The notes under the pieces were generated by a model. That model made no database searches, was not told the DNA's origin, and worked only from the letters and a program-made list of their open reading frames with translations. A program made the translations under genes and the position numbers. Below are positions 7,464 through 15,185 of a stretch of 22,423 bases of DNA, in pieces. The first letter of the stretch is position 1. Every line of letters starts with the position of its first letter. The DNA is from Pseudomonadota bacterium (lineage in GTDB: Bacteria; Desulfobacterota; Desulfovibrionia; Desulfovibrionales; Desulfovibrionaceae): contig JAEWPX010000135.1 of NCBI GenBank assembly GCA_023399375.1, positions 1 through 22,423 of the forward strand, read 5' to 3'.

Positions 7464-8690
7464 ATGTCCTTATTACGGTTATTGCAGCAGCGGGGCAGGC
7501 CACGCCAGGTGGTCATGCAGCTGACGGATCGCTGCAACGCCCGCTGCGCTCAATGCGGCATGAACGTGACGGCCGGCGGCGCGCGCGGCGACATGGACCC
7601 GGATACGGCCAGACGCATCATCGACCGTTGCGCGGCCCTCGGCGTCGAGGCGTTGTCCTTCACCGGCGGCGAGCCCTTCCTGACCGGAACGCTCCTTTTC
7701 GACCTGCTCCGCCATGCGGGCAAGGCGGGCATCGCATACCTGCGTACCGGCACCAACGGCTATCAGTTCGCCAACCCAGACGGACTGGATTTCACGGACA
7801 GGGTGACGCGGCTGGCCGAAAATCTGGCCGCAACGCCCGTGCGCAATTTCTGGGTGAGCCTCGATTCCGCCGATCCGGCGACCCATGAGGCCAACCGGGG
7901 CCATGCCGGCATGGTCGCGGGCGTTGCGCGTGCGCTGCCCATCCTGCACGCCCACGGCGTCTTTCCCACGGCCAATGTCGCACTCAACCGCCATATGGGC
8001 GGCCCGGAGGCCCTTGCCGGTCAGGGCGAGACCTTTGCCGCGGCCGCGCGGGAGCAGATGACCCGGTTTTTCGAGACCGCCGCCGCCCTGGGCTTCACCA
8101 TCGCTAATTGCTGCTATCCCATGAGCGACGCCGACCGGGAGAAGGGCGCGCAGGCGGTCTACGCGGCCACGGCCGCCGATGCCCGGGTGACGTTTTCCAA
8201 TGCGGAAAAGCTCGAACTCTTCAAAGCGCTTGCCGACGTCGTGCCGCGCCAGCGCAGCCGGCTGCGCGTTTTCACCCCTCTATGCGCCGTGCATGCGCTG
8301 ATCGGCCAGTATTCCAGGCCCGCCGTACCCGGGCGGCCGTGCCTGGGTGGGGTGAGCTTTTTCTATGTGGACCGCAGGGGCGACTGCTACCCCTGCGGCT
8401 ACCGCGCCAGGGAAAACATGGGGCCGTTCTGGAAGCTCTCCGAGGCGCGCCTTGGCGGGCAGCCCCATTGCCGCGCCTGTGATTGGGAGTGCTTTCGCGA
8501 TCCGAGCGAGCTGCTCGCCCCCCTCGGCGACCTGGCCGGCGGCCCCGCCGGCTGGGTGCGGCTGTTGCGGGCCGACCGGCGGCAATTGCGGCTTTGGCTC
8601 ACGGACCTGCGCTATTTCGCCGCCTGCAGCCGCTTCGACGGCCGCAAACCGCCCGAACCGGAGAAACTGCGCCGCTTCGCCGTGGCCTAG
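7464..8690 (+). CDS. Radical SAM protein with a SPASM-like C-terminal cysteine cluster
   Basis: The 408-aa product has the radical SAM [4Fe-4S] motif at C24, C28, C31 (CNARCAQC) near the N-terminus and the SAM-binding SFTGGEP segment. It should cleave SAM to a 5'-deoxyadenosyl radical. The C-terminal part carries C274, C293, C308, C311 (CYPCGY), C336, C339 and C343 (HCRACDWEC), laid out like the auxiliary-cluster SPASM/twitch domains of peptide- and cofactor-modifying enzymes. A clear AAGGGG ribosome site precedes the ATG. It is transcribed divergently from parA and followed by a bidirectional terminator. No precursor-peptide gene was recognised next to it, so the substrate is unknown. Confidence 0.88.
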   Translation: MSLLRLLQQRGRPRQVVMQLTDRCNARCAQCGMNVTAGGARGDMDPDTARRIIDRCAALGVEALSFTGGEPFLTGTLLFDLLRHAGKAGIAYLRTGTNGYQFANPDGLDFTDRVTRLAENLAATPVRNFWVSLDSADPATHEANRGHAGMVAGVARALPILHAHGVFPTANVALNRHMGGPEALAGQGETFAAAAREQMTRFFETAAALGFTIANCCYPMSDADREKGAQAVYAATAADARVTFSNAEKLELFKALADVVPRQRSRLRVFTPLCAVHALIGQYSRPAVPGRPCLGGVSFFYVDRRGDCYPCGYRARENMGPFWKLSEARLGGQPHCRACDWECFRDPSELLAPLGDLAGGPAGWVRLLRADRRQLRLWLTDLRYFAACSRFDGRKPPEPEKLRRFAVA

Positions 8691-8710
8691 CCCGCTCGGG
8701 CGCTGTTCGA

Positions 8711-8746
8711 AAAAAAGGGACGCGGCCCGAACGCCGCGTCCCTTTT
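8711..8746. terminator. Bidirectional terminator, radical SAM gene and PHP-glycosyltransferase gene
   Basis: Arms 8717-8726 (GGGACGCGGC) and 8733-8742 (GCCGCGTCCC) form a 10-bp stem, extended by A4/T4 pairing. The plus strand ends in TTTT (8743-8746). On the minus strand the stem is followed by seven T (complement of 8716-8710). It lies between two convergent genes and should serve both. Confidence 0.9.
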
Positions 8747-8795
8747 GCGTGTGCCGGAGGGCATGCTCCCGATTGGGGGCGGGCGGCGTCCCGCG

Positions 8796-11270
8796 TTACG
8801 CCGCCACGACCATGCGCTGGGGCTTTTCCGCTTGCGCCTCGGGCTGCGTTACCACCGGCGCGGCCGGAGCGTCGCCGTCGTACATGTCCCAGTAGTCTTC
8901 GAACGCCTGTTCGATGGTGCGCTCCTCGGCGTAGATCCGGCCGGCGCGGCCCATGGCACGCATGCGCTGGGGGTCGTCGAGCAGGGTTTCGATGGCCGCT
9001 TGGAGGGCGCTCGCGTCGCCGGCCGGCACCACGAGGCCGGTTTCGCCGGGCAGGATGTTCTCCATCGGGCCGCCCTGGTCGGTGACGATGATGGGCAGGC
9101 CCGAAGCCTGCGCTTCCAGCACCACGTTGCCGAAGGTGTCCGTGGCGCTCGGAAAGACGAACAGGTCGCTCGCGGCGAAAAGCGCGGTGAGTTCCTCGCC
9201 TTCGCGGTAGCCGGTGAAGGTGGTGGGTGTGCCGGCGAGCAGGCCGCGCAGGTCGTCGAGGAAGGGGCCGTCGCCGACGACGGTGAGCGTCACGTCCCTG
9301 CGCACGGCGCTGATGGCCCGGAAGGCCTGGGCGAGCAGGTGCAGGTCCTTTTCGCGCGACACCCGGCCGGCGTAGAGCAGGCGCGCGCCGTCGCCCATGC
9401 TAAAGCGTGCGGCCGTTTCGTCCGAACGCTTGCCGGGATGGAAGCGCCCGACGTCCACGCCCCTGGGGAAAAGCCGCAGCTTGGCCGGGTCGAGCCCCTT
9501 TTCCGTAAGTTCCCGTCCCGTTTCCTTCGAGGGAATGTATACGAGGTCCATCTGGTTGTAATACCAGATGATGAATTTCCAGGTTAGGTCTTCCATGGCC
9601 TCATCGCCGGTGAGGATCTGCGCGTACTGGGGCAGGGCGGTGTGGTAGGTGCCGTAAATGGGCAGGCGCAGCGTCTTGGCGATGCAAAGCGCCGCCAGGC
9701 CGATGGGGCCGGGGGTCGCCGAGTGGATGCGGGTGAAGCCGCCAGCGTAGACGTAGTGGAGCATTTCCAGAAGCGGCGGATAGAAGAGCTTCTGGTCCGG
9801 GTATTCATCGAGGTGATAGACGCCGATGGGTTTGAAGTTCTGCACGCCCGGCTCGAAGACGCGCTGGCCGTGGTCGCAGGTGACGATGCTTAAGGCCTTG
9901 CCGGTGCGGATGGCCAGTTCCGCTTGCTGGCGCAGCGTACCGGAGACGCCGTTAATTTCGTGGAAGGTGTCGGTGAAATGGGCCACGCGCACTTCGCCGC
10001 CTTTGCCGTTTTTGCCGGTCAGCGCCTTACGCACCTCGGTGCTGAACTGCCGGTCCTTGGTGAAGATGGAGTAGGCCAGAAAATAGGGGGCGAGCATGGT
10101 GTAGAGCGCCCCGGCCGAGCCCAGGGTGCCGAAGATGTCGAAGACGTTGGCGCCGCTCACATGGTCGAGCAGCGTGTGGGCGAAGTGGGAGGCCACGCGG
10201 TTGGTGGCGCGGTTGACGAAGGAGAACCAGCCGTTTTCCAGGTTTTCGCCGTTGAGCACGCCGGCCTGGGCGAACTCCATGAGCGTGGCGTCGGAACGGA
10301 TGAGGTTTTCGGTCTCGCTGCGGATGAGGTCCTTAAGCGGCGTGTTGGCCCGTGGACGGCGGCGGGTGAGCGTGCGCACGATTTTGGTGCGCAGCTTGAA
10401 GGCGAAGCCCGCGCTGCCTTGCGCCTCGGGTTCGAGGAAGCGGTCGATGACCTTGAGGCTCACGTCCTTGTCCAGGAAGCGGTCGATGCTGAAGCGGTGT
10501 TTGTAGTACTGGTAGGCGATGCTGTAGAGGGTGCGGGCCATGGTACGCGGCGTGGACGACGCGCCCACGGCGCGCGCCGCGCCGTTTTCCAGGCCGTCGA
10601 GAAATTCCCGCAGATTGGTCGCGCCCTCCACATGGGTGTAGGTCGAGGCGATGGAGAGCGCGCTGTGGTCGTCGGAGCCGCCGATGAGGTTCTTGCGCCA
10701 GGGCTGGGTGTAGCCGGGGTCGATGTTGTACTTTTCGGCCAGCCGCCAGAGGGTTTCCTCGCCAAGGCTCGGGATGATCTCGCGCAGACAGTCGTTTTGC
10801 CAGGCGTCGCGCGCGCCGTTGATCTCGAAATTGCGGAAAAGCAGCAGCAGCTTCTCGAAATTGGGCACCGTGATCCGGTCGTTGACCCCGAACAACGGGT
10901 GGGCCACGGCATGGTGCAGGTTCTCCTGGCGCAGATAATCGACCAGATCGTAGACATTTTCGCGCAGTCGTTGGAGTTCCTTGTGGATGGCCTCGTCGAT
11001 GTCGTAGACGAGCACGTGGACCTTGCAGCGGTCTTCAGGAAAATACGAGGTCACTTCCTCACTGATGAACGTGTCGGGCAGGTGGGCGATGGACAGGGCG
11101 CCCTCGATGCGGTTGTGGTCGGAGATGGTGACGAGTCCCATGCCCTTGCGCTTGGCTTCCTCATAGATGCGCATGGGCTCGGTGAAGCTTTCCGGGCAGT
11201 TGAGCTTTTGCAGCACCCATTGCGAAGGCCGGGTCGAATACTTGGAATGCACGTGCAGGTCGATCTTCAT
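8796..11270 (-). CDS. PHP-domain / family-4-type glycosyltransferase fusion
   Basis: The 824-aa product joins two enzymes. Residues 1 to about 250 form a PHP phosphoesterase-like domain with metal-ligand motifs DLHVHS (H6, H8), SDHNRIEG (D51, H52), E71/E72, H85, VAHP (H124) and GGSDDHS near residue 200. A linker of about 170 residues rich in helices and Arg follows. Residues 420-810 are a GT-B glycosyltransferase: N-terminal VAHFTDTFHEINGVSGT, nucleotide-sugar region YAGRVSREKDL, and the EX7E-like motif DTFGNVVLEA, where Asp replaces the first Glu as in several lipid-glycosylating relatives. AAAGGAG 7 nt upstream fixes the ATG at 11270. The gene stands alone. A role in glycolipid or envelope synthesis with a hydrolytic partner activity is inferred. 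Confidence 0.93.
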   Translation of the reverse strand: MKIDLHVHSKYSTRPSQWVLQKLNCPESFTEPMRIYEEAKRKGMGLVTISDHNRIEGALSIAHLPDTFISEEVTSYFPEDRCKVHVLVYDIDEAIHKELQRLRENVYDLVDYLRQENLHHAVAHPLFGVNDRITVPNFEKLLLLFRNFEINGARDAWQNDCLREIIPSLGEETLWRLAEKYNIDPGYTQPWRKNLIGGSDDHSALSIASTYTHVEGATNLREFLDGLENGAARAVGASSTPRTMARTLYSIAYQYYKHRFSIDRFLDKDVSLKVIDRFLEPEAQGSAGFAFKLRTKIVRTLTRRRPRANTPLKDLIRSETENLIRSDATLMEFAQAGVLNGENLENGWFSFVNRATNRVASHFAHTLLDHVSGANVFDIFGTLGSAGALYTMLAPYFLAYSIFTKDRQFSTEVRKALTGKNGKGGEVRVAHFTDTFHEINGVSGTLRQQAELAIRTGKALSIVTCDHGQRVFEPGVQNFKPIGVYHLDEYPDQKLFYPPLLEMLHYVYAGGFTRIHSATPGPIGLAALCIAKTLRLPIYGTYHTALPQYAQILTGDEAMEDLTWKFIIWYYNQMDLVYIPSKETGRELTEKGLDPAKLRLFPRGVDVGRFHPGKRSDETAARFSMGDGARLLYAGRVSREKDLHLLAQAFRAISAVRRDVTLTVVGDGPFLDDLRGLLAGTPTTFTGYREGEELTALFAASDLFVFPSATDTFGNVVLEAQASGLPIIVTDQGGPMENILPGETGLVVPAGDASALQAAIETLLDDPQRMRAMGRAGRIYAEERTIEQAFEDYWDMYDGDAPAAPVVTQPEAQAEKPQRMVVAA

Positions 11271-11469
11271 GGTCTCTCCTTTGAAGGAAAAAACCGGCGG
11301 GACGACCGGCGGCATGGCACAGCGCGGCGGCGTCGGGCGGCGTTTGGGCCTTCTAACGTCGCCTCGTTGCGGCGGAGTTGCGGTTGCCCGCCCTTTTGTT
11401 GACGTGAGCGGGCCGTTTGTCACGCAAATGACGCTTGTCCCTGCTGGCCCCGGCGCGCATGAAACAGGC

Positions 11470-11667
11470 ATGAAGCATGATGCGCCGCGCTTTTGGGACG
11501 TCGAAACGGCTGCGGATGGATTGCGACGCCAGGGTTGCGCCGTGCTGCGCGCCCTGGGAGAGCGCAGGCTTGCCCGGGAGTTTACCCGACGCGCCCGAGC
11601 GACGGCGGACCGCGAAGCCCTTGCCGTGCTGCTGCTCGATTTCCTGCTGCGGCGTCGGGCGCATTGA
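11470..11667 (+). CDS. Small hypothetical protein, doubtful
   Basis: A 65-codon frame encodes a basic, Arg/Ala/Leu-rich peptide (MKHDAPRFWDVETAADGLRR...LLLDFLLRRRAH) predicted to be largely helical. Codon use is similar to that of the neighbours. The ribosome site is weak (ACAGG 3 nt upstream). An in-frame ATG at 11428 would give 79 aa, also without a good site. No family is recognised. It lies in the otherwise gene-free stretch between the PHP-glycosyltransferase start and the PhoU-like gene. Confidence 0.35.
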   Translation: MKHDAPRFWDVETAADGLRRQGCAVLRALGERRLAREFTRRARATADREALAVLLLDFLLRRRAH

Positions 11668-11938
11668 CGCGTCCTGCGCGGGCGTATCGTGCGCTGGTCT
11701 TGCGTTGCGTCTTTGTCACCTGTTCGCCACAAAGCCATGGCGCGATCGTCATGGGGGTTTGTCAGTGATTCCATGGCATGCCGGCTCGACCGACATGGAT
11801 AACGGACAACGACAGCCCCCATGGAGCAATGCTGCGCAAGGGCCGCCGCCACGACGGTTTGCCGCCTACGGCGCGGTGCGTCGCCTCCCTTTACAGTCAA
11901 ACCAGCCCTGGAGGCAGGGCGTCGGGAGCAGGAACGGT
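11668..11938 (+). other. Non-coding upstream region of the PhoU-like gene
   Basis: These 271 nt hold no convincing gene. TTTGTCA occurs at 11712-11718 and 11758-11764, and again at 11416-11422 further upstream. The first lies in an imperfect dyad CTTTGT...ACAAAG (11711-11734). TGTCA-type half-sites recall Pho-box elements, which would suit a PhoU-like gene, but the match is partial. No clear -35/-10 pair was recognised. The adjacent stretch 11271-11469 likewise shows only the leader of the minus-strand PHP-glycosyltransferase gene. Confidence 0.3.
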
Positions 11939-12604
11939 ATGGAAACCAGATCGCATTTTCACGCGGAATTGGATGCCCTCAAGGCACGCGTCGCAGCATT
12001 GTTCGACCGCGTCGAGGCTTCTAGGCTGGGTGCCGTCACGGCCTATTTCGACCAGGATGCGGGCGTCGCGCGCCAGGTCATCGAGGCTGACCGCGGCATC
12101 AACCAGCAGGCCTGCGACCTCGACGAGGCCTGCCTGCGCATGCTGGCCCTGGAGCAGCCCGTGGCCCTCGACCTGCGACGCATCGTGGGCTACGCTCGCG
12201 CCGGCATCAACCTGGAACGGCTGGCCGACGAGGCCGTGGGCGTGGCCGAAAGCGCGCTCAACGGGCCCGGGCTTCCCGGCGCTTGCGACAAGTCCCTCGA
12301 GTCCCTGGCCGCTCATGCGCAGCGCATGTACGCCCTGGCCACCCAGGCCTTTGTCGAGGACGACACGGACAAGGCTCTTGAGGTCTGTCGGCTGGACGAA
12401 AATGCGGGAGAACTGGCCATGGCGGCCATGCGTTGCATCTCCGAGGCGCTTTCCCAGTGTCATGCCGCTCCGGAAGCGTCCGTGCGGGCGATCCTGGCGG
12501 CCCGGTGCTTCGAGCGCATGGCCGGTTATGCCTCCAACCTGGCGGAGGTGGTCGTCTTTATCCTCAAAGGCGCGACGCTCAGCCAGCAGTGCCAGCCCCG
12601 CTAG
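11939..12604 (+). CDS. PhoU-like protein
   Basis: The 221-aa product is all-helical and has the two PhoU half-repeats: RRIVGYARAGINLERLADEAVGVAES in the first and ILAARCFERMAGYASNLAEVVVFILKG in the second. PhoU proteins bind metal clusters and down-regulate PstSCAB-PhoR phosphate signalling; some paralogues sit with other transporters. The ATG at 11939 is supported by an AGGA-type site about 6 nt upstream and by family length. No pst, phoR or phoB gene is in the window. Instead it lies 119 nt upstream of HprK-related kinase B and the CofD-like gene in the same direction, with no terminator between, so co-expression with them is possible. The exact role is uncertain, so I give no gene symbol. 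Confidence 0.85.
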   Translation: METRSHFHAELDALKARVAALFDRVEASRLGAVTAYFDQDAGVARQVIEADRGINQQACDLDEACLRMLALEQPVALDLRRIVGYARAGINLERLADEAVGVAESALNGPGLPGACDKSLESLAAHAQRMYALATQAFVEDDTDKALEVCRLDENAGELAMAAMRCISEALSQCHAAPEASVRAILAARCFERMAGYASNLAEVVVFILKGATLSQQCQPR

Positions 12605-12662
12605 CGCCGCGATCCAAAAATACGGCAGTACATTTTATAAAAAACAACTATTCCAGGTTATT

Positions 12663-12696
12663 GTCCTCGAAAGCGATATCTGCTTTCTTTGAGGAC
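12663..12696 (+). promoter_or_regulatory. Hairpin in the leader of HprK-related kinase B
   Basis: GTCCTC-GAAAGC (12663-12674) pairs with GCTTTC-(TTT)-GAGGAC (12682-12696): 12 bp interrupted by a 3-nt bulge, with a 7-nt loop. It starts in an unusually AT-rich stretch (12614-12660, including TTTTATAAAAAACAA) and ends 27 nt before the start codon. The AT-rich part may contain a promoter with TATAAA as -10. There is no T-tract, so it is more likely an mRNA leader structure or protein site than a terminator. Confidence 0.4.
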
Positions 12697-12723
12697 GCGA
12701 CATGCGTTGCAAAGGAAGGGTGC

Positions 12724-13815
12724 ATGGAGCAAGGACCGGCCACCTGCCGCGACGTCGCCGCCGCATACGCCCAGGGGGTCACGGCCCCCCTGGTCCTGGA
12801 CATACGTCTGGGGCGGACCGCCGTGCGCGTGCGTTCCAATGCCGCGACGGTCATGGACGCCCTGGCCGCGCATTATGCCGACTTCCCGGGCGACGCGGGC
12901 GCGCCGGACATCGAAGTGACGGTGCTCGATTGCGGCCCTGTGCCCCTGGCGCTGCCGTTTGCCATGGGAGACGGCGCGGACGACGACGCCAAGGAAGAAT
13001 TCGTCGATCTGCCGGACGGCCGGGTGGTGCGCAAACGACGCACCGGGCTGTGGCTCGTGTTCGGCCGTGGCGGCCACTTCGTGCTCGGGCCGTGCGGCGA
13101 CAACGTGGACCAGGTCGTCAACGGCATCAACACCCGCGCGGCCGACCGCGAACTGAGGGACGGGGCGTTGCTGCTGCACGCCGCGGGCGTGACCGTGGGC
13201 GGGGTCGGGCTGGCCATTGCCGGTTTCGCCGGGGCGGGCAAGTCCACGCTCGCGCTCGAAATCATGCGCCATGGCGCATCGTTTGCCTCCAACGACCGCC
13301 TGCTCGTCGGCCCGGCTGTATCCGGGGACGGCCTCGCCATGACCGGCGTCGCGCGCATGCCCCGCGTCAACCCGGGAACGCTCCTGCACAATGACAACCT
13401 CGTCGCGCTGCTGACGGAAGAGGAACGCGCCGGATACGCGCGGCTTGCGGCCGACGCGTTGTGGGCGCTCGAGCGCAAATACGACGTGCCCATCCGCGAC
13501 TGTTTCGGCCCCGGCCGCTTCCGGCTGCGCGCTGCGCTGGCGGCGCTTGTCGTGCTGCGCTGGCGGCCCGGGCAGGGCGGCATGACGACGCGCTGGGTCG
13601 AAGGCGACGCCCGCGCGGAGCTGCTCCCCGCCTTCATGAAGGACCTGGGCATCTTTTTCGAGGCAGGGCCGCGGCGGGCCGCGCCCGAGGAGTACTTGCG
13701 GCTGCTTGGCGCGTGCCCCATGCTCCTCGTCGAGGGGGGCACGGATTTCCCCCGGGCCGCCGCCCTCTGCCTCGACCTGCTTGCGCCGCAGGCCATCACG
13801 GCTTCCGTCGCGTAA
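12724..13815 (+). CDS. HprK-related kinase B
   Basis: The 363-aa product has an N-terminal domain of about 150 residues with no clear motif, then an HPr kinase/phosphorylase-like C-terminal domain. Its P-loop is GFAGAGKSTLAL (G167 to K173-S174), followed by the aspartate-bearing strand FASNDRLLVG and the segment MTGVARMPRVNPGTLL. It is not a true HprK: the capsid-like N-terminal domain and the HprK signature are not seen. It matches what I know of the family named HprK-related kinase B. Its substrate is unknown. GGAAGG precedes the ATG at 12724. The CofD-like gene starts 43 nt after its stop, and the pair forms the core of the GAK set. The family call is by recognition and context. Confidence 0.85.
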   Translation: MEQGPATCRDVAAAYAQGVTAPLVLDIRLGRTAVRVRSNAATVMDALAAHYADFPGDAGAPDIEVTVLDCGPVPLALPFAMGDGADDDAKEEFVDLPDGRVVRKRRTGLWLVFGRGGHFVLGPCGDNVDQVVNGINTRAADRELRDGALLLHAAGVTVGGVGLAIAGFAGAGKSTLALEIMRHGASFASNDRLLVGPAVSGDGLAMTGVARMPRVNPGTLLHNDNLVALLTEEERAGYARLAADALWALERKYDVPIRDCFGPGRFRLRAALAALVVLRWRPGQGGMTTRWVEGDARAELLPAFMKDLGIFFEAGPRRAAPEEYLRLLGACPMLLVEGGTDFPRAAALCLDLLAPQAITASVA

Positions 13816-13858
13816 ACCACGGCATCACGTCTTACCCAAGATTCGACAAGGAACGGCC

Positions 13859-15070
13859 GTGCCCGACAAGAAATTCCCCGCGCGCGTGACCATCGCCCGA
13901 AACGTCAGCCTGCCCGACGCCCACAAGGCGACGCTTTACCGCCGTGCGCCGGAACTCGGGCCGAAGCTGCTTTTTTTCAGCGGCGGCACGGCGCTTAAGC
14001 ATTTGAGCGAAACCCTCATCGAATACACCGCCAATTCCATCCACCTCATCACGCCCTTCGATTCCGGCGGCTCCTCGGCAGTCTTGCGCCGCCATTTCGC
14101 CATGCCGGCCGTGGGCGACCTGCGCAACCGCATCATGGCCCTGGCCGACCGCTCCATCACCGGCAACCCGGCCGTGTTCGAGCTTTTCGCCTACCGCCTG
14201 CCCAAGGACGCCTCCCAGGAGGAACTCGTCAAGCGGCTGCAAAAGATGATTGCCGGCGATGACCCCCTCGTGCGCCACGTCCCCGATCCCATGCGCAAGA
14301 TCATCCGCACCCACCTGCGTTTCTTCGAGCAGCGCCGGCCCGAAGCGTTCGACCTGCGCGGGGCCAGCATCGGCAACTGCATCCTGACCGGCGGTTATTT
14401 CAACTACAACCGCATGCTCGACCCAGTCATCTACCTGTTCATGAAACTGGTCGAGGCGCGCGGCGTGGTGCGCCCGGTGGTCAACGCCGACCTGCACCTG
14501 GCCTGTGAACTGGAAAACGGCCGCGTGCTCATCGGCCAGCACCGCATGACCGGCAAGGAAACCGCGCCCATCGACGCGCCCATCAAACGGATGTGGCTCA
14601 CGGCCAGTCTCGACGACCCGACCCCGGCCACGGTGCACATCCGGGAGAAGACGGAACGGCTCATCCGCCAGGCCGACGTGATCTGCTATCCCTACGGCAG
14701 CTTCTATTCGAGCCTGCTGGCCAACCTGCTGCCCCAGGGCGTGGGCGACGCCGTGGCCGCCAATGCCTGTCCCAAGATCTACATTCCGAACCTCGGCCAT
14801 GATCCGGAGCAGTGTGGCATGACCGTGGCCGGGCAGGTGGCCCGGCTCCTCGAAACCCTGGAAGCCGGCTGCGTCAGGCCGTGCGCCAGGCAGGACCTGC
14901 TGCGCTTCGTGCTGGTGGACGCCGCGCGCGGTGCGTACGAGACGCCGCTCGACCTCGCCGCCGTCCGCCGCCTCGGCGTGGAAGTGCTCGACGTGCCGCT
15001 TGCCCGCGAGGACAACCCCGGCCAGGCCGACAGCCGCAAGGTGGCGGAACTGCTCGTCTCGTTGGCCTGA
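13859..15070 (+). CDS. GAK system CofD-like protein
   Basis: The 403-aa product resembles the CofD/YvcK superfamily. Classical CofD transfers a lactyl- or PEP-derived phosphate group to deazaflavin Fo to make coenzyme F420; YvcK binds UDP-sugars. Visible features are the N-terminal nucleotide-loop motif LLFFSGGTALKHLSETL, the segment HLITPFDSGGSSAVLRR, the motif ASIGNCILTGGYFNY typical of the superfamily, and DVICYPYGSFYSSLLANLLP followed by IPNLGHDPEQ. GTG at 13859 is the start, with AAGGA 8 nt upstream. It follows kinase B closely, as expected for the GAK-type CofD relative. Its substrate and product are unknown; there is no sign of F420 biosynthesis genes. No clear terminator follows. Confidence 0.87.
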   Translation: MPDKKFPARVTIARNVSLPDAHKATLYRRAPELGPKLLFFSGGTALKHLSETLIEYTANSIHLITPFDSGGSSAVLRRHFAMPAVGDLRNRIMALADRSITGNPAVFELFAYRLPKDASQEELVKRLQKMIAGDDPLVRHVPDPMRKIIRTHLRFFEQRRPEAFDLRGASIGNCILTGGYFNYNRMLDPVIYLFMKLVEARGVVRPVVNADLHLACELENGRVLIGQHRMTGKETAPIDAPIKRMWLTASLDDPTPATVHIREKTERLIRQADVICYPYGSFYSSLLANLLPQGVGDAVAANACPKIYIPNLGHDPEQCGMTVAGQVARLLETLEAGCVRPCARQDLLRFVLVDAARGAYETPLDLAAVRRLGVEVLDVPLAREDNPGQADSRKVAELLVSLA

Positions 15071-15185
15071 GATCGGTATTTCAGGCGGTTGTGCCGCTTC
15101 GCGCCGACGGGTGGGGAGGGGAACGGGAGTTGCGTCTTTGCAGGACGCCGGATGGGGAGAAACGACGTTGCGCTACGACGCGCGC

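Noticed and set aside
9924..11402. 492-codon open frame on the plus strand opposite the PHP-glycosyltransferase
   Set aside because: Mirror of a strongly supported gene, without domain motifs.
11470..11667. Small ORF as the XXXCH member of the GAK set
   Set aside because: Its C-terminus is RRRAH and lacks the Cys-His ending that the family name implies; coding status itself is doubtful.
11271..11900. N-terminal extension of the PHP-glycosyltransferase frame to 11900
   Set aside because: The extension is low-complexity Arg-rich sequence, whereas the ATG at 11270 has AAAGGAG and begins directly with the PHP motif DLHVHS.
13859..15070. Coenzyme F420 biosynthesis enzyme CofD
   Set aside because: No cofE, cofC, cofG or cofH neighbours; the partner is HprK-related kinase B, which fits the GAK subfamily.
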